Assembly (NCBI GenBank): GCA_947561395.2
Contig: OX387183.1
Location: 58,697,915 to 58,761,914 of the forward strand
Source: Buxus sempervirens
Taxonomy: Eukaryota > Streptophyta > Magnoliopsida > Buxales > Buxaceae
Reading direction: 5' to 3'
Length of the DNA: 64,000 nucleotides
Shown here: positions 57,428 to 64,000 of the stretch, one piece after another
Layout of the letters: the number at the start of each line of letters is the position of its first letter
How positions within the stretch are numbered: the stretch's first letter is position 1
Notes under the pieces: model-generated
Databases searched by the model: none
Seen by the model: the letters and a program-made list of their open reading frames with translations, nothing else
Told to the model about the DNA's origin: nothing
Program-made: the position numbers and the translations under genes

Positions 57428-60400
57428 ATGGCACGTACCTTCCTCTTGTTAACCTGTGCTTTGGCTCTTCTAGCTTCTGTGGCTTCTGCTGAAATCATCG
57501 AGCACTCCTTCAATGTAATCTAGCAACTTTTTTATCTTTTTCTTCCCGTAGATGTTTCTAAACTTCTGATTATTGTCTTGGTGATCATGATGATACCATC
57601 AACTTTATTGGATTCCGCTATTGCATTTTGCACCTATTTGTTCTGATTCTCGTAGTCCTGCTGATAATAACATGTTTTTGTTCTGATTCTGGCCTTGGTC
57701 AACATCAACCATATTGCTCTTAATGGGAAGATATCAAGGGCAATAAGGTCTTTTCAACTGATAGCATCTAGGTTATTTCAAGAAAAACATAAAACCACCC
57801 CACCCCACCCTCCATTTCTTTCTTTTTTTTTCTTTTTCAGGTTTTGTGAAAATTAACCACTCCTTTCTTGTTAATGAGATTCAAGATCTGTCGACATACA
57901 TCTACCCATTTTTGTGAGCTGTTGAGATATTATGTCTGGGCCCTCTATATGCATAGTTACACACCTTCACTTTTCAGTTTAAGCCTTTAGTGTATGCCTT
58001 GTATTTGTCTTCCCTATGCATGTATATTCTTGTGCAAAGTCGCACGTGCGGGGAAATGTTGAGATATTGTATTTGGACCCTTTATATACATAGTTACGCC
58101 TTCACTTATCAGCTTAAGCTTTTAGGTGCAACAGTCGCTTAACATAAGCTTCTGTTTTTTGTTTCTAATAAAGAAAATTCCCTTTTGAATGTACACTTCT
58201 CAGTCTATAATTTTCTAGACCGTCCTCCTTTTCGGAAGAATTTAGGTCGTTTTCAATAACAGCACTCACCTTTTCTACAAAAAATAAATAAATGTGGGTG
58301 CATGTGTATATATTGGTGAATGCGCATATGTATATGTGTCTAAAATGTTTTTTCAGAGTTCGAGCTCAATTCATAAACCATTGTGCTTTATTTTCTACGA
58401 TTGATTGTTTCAGGTGGGGAACCTCACTGTTCGACCACTGTGTCGGGAGCAAGTTATAACTGCGGTGAACGGTAGCCTACCTGGTCCAACCATACGGGCT
58501 CGTGAGGGCGACACGCTCATCATTCATGTCATCAATAACTCACCATACAACATGACCATCCACTGGTAAATGAGTGAAAGAAACGCGTTTAACTTAATCA
58601 TCTGTTTAGAGATACTGTATCATCAAATGATTTAAATCGTCATTACACTATTGACTTATTCGACAAGGATTATTAATTTTCTTCCGATAAGATCCCCAAT
58701 AAGATATTTTTTCCCACTTTCCCTTCAGTTTTTCGAATTATATAGGACCGGTTCTTCATTTATTTTCAAAACAAAAAAACATTTTTTATTTTATTTTACT
58801 TGGTCATAAGTTCATAACAAGAGAAAATCACAAAGATAATATATATATTATTTTCTAATACTTCTGGTTGAAAGAAATATTAGAATACATTGAAAAGGTT
58901 ATCTTTTGGTAGTTAGAATTTATTATTATTATTTTAGTAGTAATCTGTTGTTGTTACTTGTTGCCACTAATTTATATTGTGGCGGCCATGTCGTGACGCA
59001 GGCACGGAGTGCTTCAGCGATTGAGCGCCTGGGCTGACGGACCACAATTTGTGACCCAGTGTCCCATACTTCCCGGAAACAGCTACACTTACAAATTCAC
59101 TCTTGATAGGCAAGAAGGAACGCTCTGGTGGCATGCTCACGTATCATGGCTCCGTGCCACTGTTTACGGGGCACTCATTATTCGACCCAGGTCCGGACGA
59201 TCATACCCGTTTCCGAAACCCTACAGGGAGATCCCCATCCTCCTCGGTCAGCACTCAAACCTTTATCAATATTTTTGTGCAAAAATGTTGATAATGTTTT
59301 ATAATAATACCAATTAATATTAATTCAGGCGAGTGGTGGAATGCGAATGTCGTCGACGTTGTGAACGCCGGTCTCGCCAGCGGCACCGGACCTGCTATTT
59401 CTGACGCTTACACCATCAACGGAAAACCAGGCGATCTCTACCCCTGTCCTAAAAAAGGTAAGTAAATTAGTAAACAAATCTACCGATGACTGTCATCAAC
59501 GCCGGTCTCTCATTTGACGTCGTGGCTCATTAATTAATTTTGCTCCTTCCCGCTGACTGTCATCAGATACATATACGGTGAAAGTGGTGCATGGTAAGAC
59601 CTATCTCCTCCGTATCATCAACGCTGCACTCAATAACCAGCTCTTCTTCAAGATCGCGAACCACCAGCTGAAGGTGGTCGCCGTCGACGCCGCTTACACG
59701 GAGCCCTATCACACCGATGTTATTGTGCTTGCTCCCGGACAGACTGCCGACGTTCTTCTCATCGCCAACCAGCCCCCTGCGTACTACTACATGGCAGCAA
59801 GAGCCTACGCAAGCGCTCCGCAGATCAACTTCGATAACACGACAACAACCGCCATCCTCCAGTACGAAGACGCCGTCCCCACTGCACCTCTAATGCCGGT
59901 CCTACCAGCCTTCAGCGACACGCCTACAGCCCACACGTTTTACACCAATCTCACGAGTCTCACGACCGGCCCCCACTGGACGCCCGTGCCACAGGACGTG
60001 GACGAGCGGATGTTCGTGACCGAGGGCTTGGGTCGCCTCCCCTGTGGGCCGAACCCTATGTGTAACGGGACTCGATTCGCAGCCAGCATGAATAACGTGT
60101 CGTTCCAGCCGCCCTCCACGCTGTCCATGTTGGAAGCCTTCTTCAACGGAGTAAGTGGGGTCTACACCGAGGACTTTCCCGACCGACCGCCGGTGGTGTT
60201 CGACTACACCGGTTCAAATCTGAGCTCGTCGCTGGAGATAGCCGAGGTGGGGACGCGTGTCAAGAAGCTACGCTACAACACAACGGTGGAGATGGTGCTG
60301 CAGAACACGGCTTTGATTGCGGCGGAGAACCACCCCATACACCTGCACGGATTCAACTTCTACGTTGTGGCTCAAGGATTTGGGAACTACAACCCCAAAA

Positions 60401-60864
60401 TAGACCAGAAAAATTTCAATTTGGTTAATCCACAGGAGCGCAACACCATTGCCGTGCCGGTCGGAGGATGGGCCGTCATCAGATTCCGGGCCGATAATCC
60501 AGGTAAAATAGTCTCTACCCAAACCCAATTTCATTTTCTATTTTCCAGAAAGGGCCCCGGTTATTATTCCATTCAAAAATGCATCACAGTCGACTGTTTT
60601 AGTTAAAACAGACAAACAGGGTTGGTGGGCTTTGCGTTGTGTATTTTTCAGAAACTTCCTGTGATTCCGACATTTTAACGAAATATCTGACATGTGCATT
60701 ATTATGGTTCAAATCTAAACCGTACAGGTGTTTGGCTCATGCACTGCCACCTGGATGTCCACCTGCCGTGGGGCCTGGCCACAGCTTTCGTCGTGGAGAA
60801 CGGGCCAACTCCTTCGTCCACGCTTCCTCCACCGCCGGAGGACCTTCCTAAATGTCAGAAATAA
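57428..60864 (+). CDS. Laccase L4 (secreted multicopper oxidase), 6 exons
   Basis: Exons 57428-57514, 58414-58565, 59002-59246, 59329-59457, 59567-60502 and 60728-60864 join to 561 codons with no stop. Signal peptide and the H-W-H, H-A-H, HPIHLH and HCH...H copper signatures are complete. Exon 4 ends PCPKK and exon 5 continues DTYTV, the version shared with the L2 remnant. The middle of exon 5 differs from L1 and L3 (INFDNTTTT in place of LGFNPTTTT, and YNPKIDQK in place of YNPKRDRK). It is the only intact representative of the L2/L4 branch in the window and should act on phenolic substrates in the cell wall like its paralogs. Confidence 0.95.
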
Positions 60865-61587
60865 TGAACGAGAGAAACCTCTCCCCTAAAGAAGCACTTC
60901 CCTGTTATGTTATACACCATGTTGGTCTCATTTCTTTCAATTATTTATTCTTTAGTTTATTTTTTTCATCGCAAGATCATTGTAACAAGGAATCAGATTG
61001 TGTAGCAATTCTTTGAATGAAGTGATTTTTAATTCTATTAGTAATGTTGTGATAAGAACTTTTTTCTCTATTAATATGAAACAAGAATGCTGTTGAGAAT
61101 GTCGTGTATTAGAAAGGATAATCTTTCTTTTTTTTCTTTTCGGGGGTAGTCGTATTAGAATGATAATCGCCAAAAACAAATTTGCGATGTTCCAATATCA
61201 AGTTAATTAACCTAATGGACCGGTGTCGGTGTCTTTATAATGCCGTATCTGATAATGAAGTTTAACCTACCCAATGTCTAATCAGATGCAACTCAAAAGA
61301 GTGACATATAGACCATGCCCTTTGTGAATACTACATTTATTGGTGGACTCAAAGTCTAATCTGTTATCAGGCACGCATCTGCTTTCCAATTTCCAAAGAC
61401 CCATTCGATTCCATAAAAGAGACATATATATATATATATATATTGACATCCTCTACAAAATTGGGTCTTGCTCTTTGACCAAGATGCTCACATGTAAAAC
61501 ATTTAATGTTTAAAAAAAATTTTATATTGACAATGTAAATAATGTATTTTTTTGGAAAATTGCTAACCATCCTATGATTAACGAGAC
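60865..61587. other. L4 3' flank
   Basis: No gene seen. Related to the flanks after L1 and L3 but shorter: the palindromic MITE and neighbouring sequence are absent around 61360. It ends in the target site of the complete hAT element. Confidence 0.7.
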
Positions 61588-62443
61588 TAGGGATGCTTAA
61601 AGAGCCGACCCGACACGGCTAGGGCTGGGCCGTGCCGTGCTTGGCAAGCCGGCGGGCTACCCACAGGTCTAGGGTAGTTTTCTACAAAAAATAAAAATTT
61701 AGAAAATAGAAAAAAAATATTAAAAGAAAGTTTTTTCTTCATTCCTGCCTCTTGAATCGTACCGAGACATGGAGTTGCAAAAATTTTACTTGTGTCAAGT
61801 ACTGCTTGACTGTCCAAGCAATAATCAATGCAAGTAAAACCTTGCAAGCCCTGTGTAGACGTGAAGAGGTAGAAATTAATGAAGAACGAAAAAAATTTCG
61901 TTAGCAAAATCATTGAACATGACTCTAAGATGAAAATGAAGAAAGCAAAAAAAAAAAAAAATTCATAACTTTCTTAAAGTCCTATTAAGAGATTTGCCAA
62001 TGGTCAGCCTAGGGACGCCCCTATGTGAGCTAGTACTTTGTTGAGTCTGCCAGCCATTGGCTAAATCTCTCTAAATAGGACCCTAATTAAGAAAAAGTAA
62101 GAAGAGAAAAGATGAGATGAGAAGAGGTGTGGTTTGGAGTGGGAAGGGTTAAGCCTATTTATAGAAAGCCATAAGTGGCTTTTTACCATATATATCCTCC
62201 AATATGACTGTTATTGGCTGTTGGAAGGGTAGAAATGGTCATTTATAGTCAATTACAAGTATACCCCCCTAATATGATTGTTGTGGGGTAAAATTGTAAA
62301 AAGAAGGAAAAAACACTTTTTAGGGGTAAAAAACGGCTAGTCATTTTCATGCCAGGTGAGTCGGCACATGGGCACGGCTCAACTGGCTGGCGTGCCTTAA
62401 TGGGCCTCGTGCCTGTGCCGTCCCCACCCGGTAAGCAACCCTA
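61588..62443. mobile_element. Intact-ended non-autonomous hAT element
   Basis: 856 bp with imperfect terminal inverted repeats (TAGGGATGCTTAA at left, and TAGGGTTGCTTACC on the opposite strand at right). It has a perfect 8-bp target duplication AACGAGAC (61580-61587 and 62444-62451). Subterminal GC-rich segments rich in GGCACG and GCCGGC type words lie at both ends. No transposase is present. It is the full-length version of the truncated copies at 9919-10633 and 50791-55573. Confidence 0.85.
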
Positions 62444-63198
62444 AACGAGACCATTCCATCTAATGCCACTCTGTGGTTCCAGCGCAAAGCGTGCGGATGG
62501 AGGCATCGTTTCAATAGGGGGCCCACATCCCAAAACACATCCCATCTGATAGTTTCATGGTACCACCGGATTCTAGCAGTAGGGGAAATGCATTCATGAT
62601 TAAGTTGGCCACATGCCTCTCAAAGAGCAGGAACTATTGCATAAGAACATTGCAAAAAGATGTTATCCCTTATATATATGAGGTGATCAATTTCTTTGTA
62701 AACACTAGCAGGATACACATGCAGTACTGCATGTGTGTAATGAGAAAGGGAAAGAGGGAGAATGTGGGAGAGGACAGCTTTGAAAACTGATTGTAAGATT
62801 TGACCATTATACCCTTGGTCGATAAATCTTCTTAATTGGTGTGATTTTGTTTGACACGCTTTCCAAGGGGCCTATTCCCATTATATATATTATAGATTCA
62901 CAAAGAAAACCATATTATTTTGCACCAAAAAATTTTTTTTGAAAACCATTTTACGAATTTACAAACCTTCCAAACAAGACAGCCCAACTCCGGCTTCAAA
63001 AAATGATTATTTTGACTTTTACAAACGTTTATCTTGTTAGGTTTAATATTTTAGTTTAGCTTAATTCCATGTCAAAAAGTATATGTTTAAAGTGTTTAAG
63101 TTGGTTAGAATAAATTATAGAAGTCACGGTTCAAACGACATCAAAATCAAAGTCAAAATGAAGAATTTGTGATTGACATTAGATAACGTTTGAAGCTT
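62444..63198. other. Right flank beyond the laccase cluster
   Basis: No gene seen. It includes the inverted copy of the dispersed repeat (about 62690-62885) and then AT-rich sequence. A TGTTAGG at about 63035 could be the start of an LTR that runs off the window, but its partner cannot be seen, so this is only a possibility. Confidence 0.5.
62690..62885 (-). repeat. Dispersed repeat, copy 3 (inverted)
   Basis: Reverse complement of the repeat at 2085-2290. GCCTATTCCCATTATATATA at its right corresponds to the left end of the other copies, and CATGCAGTACTGCATGTG to their right end. It is more diverged than the first two copies are from each other. Confidence 0.6.
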
Positions 63199-63580
63199 CG
63201 TTCGAACGATCAGTGTCTAAAGAGAAACCCGAAAGTAACGTTCAAGAACATGAGACTTACCGTTCGAACGTTCAGTGTCTACAGAGAAACCTGAGAATAG
63301 CGTTCAAGAGTGTGAGACTTGTCGTTCGAACGTTCAGTGTCTACAGAGAAACTCGAGAGTAGCGTTCAAGAGCGTGAGACTTGCCGTTCGAACGTTCAGC
63401 GTCTACAGAGAACCCCGAGAGTAGCGTTCAAGAGCATGAGACTTTCCGTTCAAACATTCAGTGTCTGCAGAGAAACTCGAGAGTAGCGTTCGAGACCATG
63501 AGAGCCGACGTTCAAACGTTCAGTGTCTGCAAAGAAACCCGAGAGTAGCGTTTGAGAATGTGAGAGCCAACGTTCGAACG
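63199..63580 (+). repeat. 62-bp tandem repeat array
   Basis: Six units of exactly 62 bp plus the start of a seventh. The self-complementary word CGTTCGAACG, or a one- to two-base variant, starts at 63199, 63261, 63323, 63385, 63447, 63509 and 63571. Each unit continues with TTCAGTGTCTACAGAGAAAC, a GAGAGTAGCGTTCAAGAG-like stretch and a GTGAGACTT-like stretch. No indels occur between units. Confidence 0.95.
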
Positions 63581-64000
63581 TTAGTACATTTATAACCTGA
63601 CGTGAGACCTTCGTTCAAACGAGATAGTGTGAGTTGTTTTACAAATCGAACATGAGAGCCGCGTTCGATGAATGTTTGAACATTCGAATCCTAAATCCTA
63701 AATCCTAAATTCACTTAAGACGTTCTAATATACTGACATAAGTCATTTTTGGAACCCTAAATCGTGGTGTGTGAGGAAGAAAAACTTCTCTTCTTTTCTT
63801 CCATCTTCTCTTACCTTAGAGTTCTGAGTTAGAGAGTTTGGTCGTGGGAGTTCCTACAGTTGCTGAGCGAGTTCATTTGGCACTTCACAAATAAGATATT
63901 TAGAGTTCTGGATCATTGCAAGGTTGCAAATCTGAAGAGTTCTTCGATTCCTTACACTGTGAGTCAGAGTTTGTGTTGGGTTGTCTGAACCACTATCTGT
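63581..64000. other. Window edge, no gene seen
   Basis: Further diverged pieces of the CGTTC repeat continue to about 63690, then three CCTAAATC units, then a pyrimidine-rich stretch. It could be leader or LTR sequence of an element extending beyond the window. Nothing in it is firmly recognisable. Confidence 0.4.

Noticed and set aside
63690-63712. CCTAAATC triplicate resembling telomere repeat
   Set aside because: The unit is 8 bp and not CCCTAAA, with only three copies. No telomeric meaning is supported.

Overview
This is a repeat-rich nuclear segment from a flowering plant. The evidence is plant-type six-exon laccase genes, a Ty3/gypsy element of Tat-lineage type with antisense plant-mobile-domain genes, a plant Ty1/copia element, and CACTA and hAT transposons. 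I cannot assign a family or genus from the sequence.

The host backbone is a laccase (multicopper oxidase) cluster of four tandem copies on the + strand: L1 (5599-8871), L2 (12922-17428, broken), L3 (46373-49745) and L4 (57428-60864). L1, L3 and L4 each splice to an uninterrupted 561-codon product with a signal peptide and all ten copper-binding His plus the T1 Cys. L1 pairs with L3 and L2 pairs with L4, in coding differences and in flanks, so a two-gene unit was itself duplicated (1961-17428 against 42530-59569). The older single-gene duplication left a junction at about 10634 and 55574, where a truncated hAT transposon is fused to the laccase upstream region. The intact hAT copy (61588-62443) lies downstream of L4.

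From left to right: 1-1965 is the 3' end of a LINE carrying a small hAT MITE. The L1 block follows. The L2 block carries a second, larger hAT MITE of the same family (11328-11680). L2 has a 2.4 kb CACTA element in intron 4 and is cut off at the start of exon 5 by the 5' LTR of a Tat-like retroelement. That element fills 17430 to about 40860 and holds gag, protease, RT-RNase H, a second RNase H, integrase, and then two antisense intron-containing plant-mobile-domain genes. It has been hit by four solo LTRs of two families, each with a perfect 5-bp target duplication. Its 3' LTR is absent. Beyond it is the first exon of a RING-CH gene (41607-41156, minus strand), then the L3 block, a complete 4.07 kb Ty1/copia element (51413-55479), the L4 block, the full hAT element, and an array of 62-bp repeats near the right edge.

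L1, L3 and L4 look able to make secreted laccases, which oxidise phenolics in the cell wall. The Tat and LINE elements are decayed. The copia element is young by its LTRs but has lost most of gag and carries a frameshift. The least ordinary features are the paired, spliced antisense mobile-domain genes and the phase-compatible junction between one of them and the RING-CH exon.
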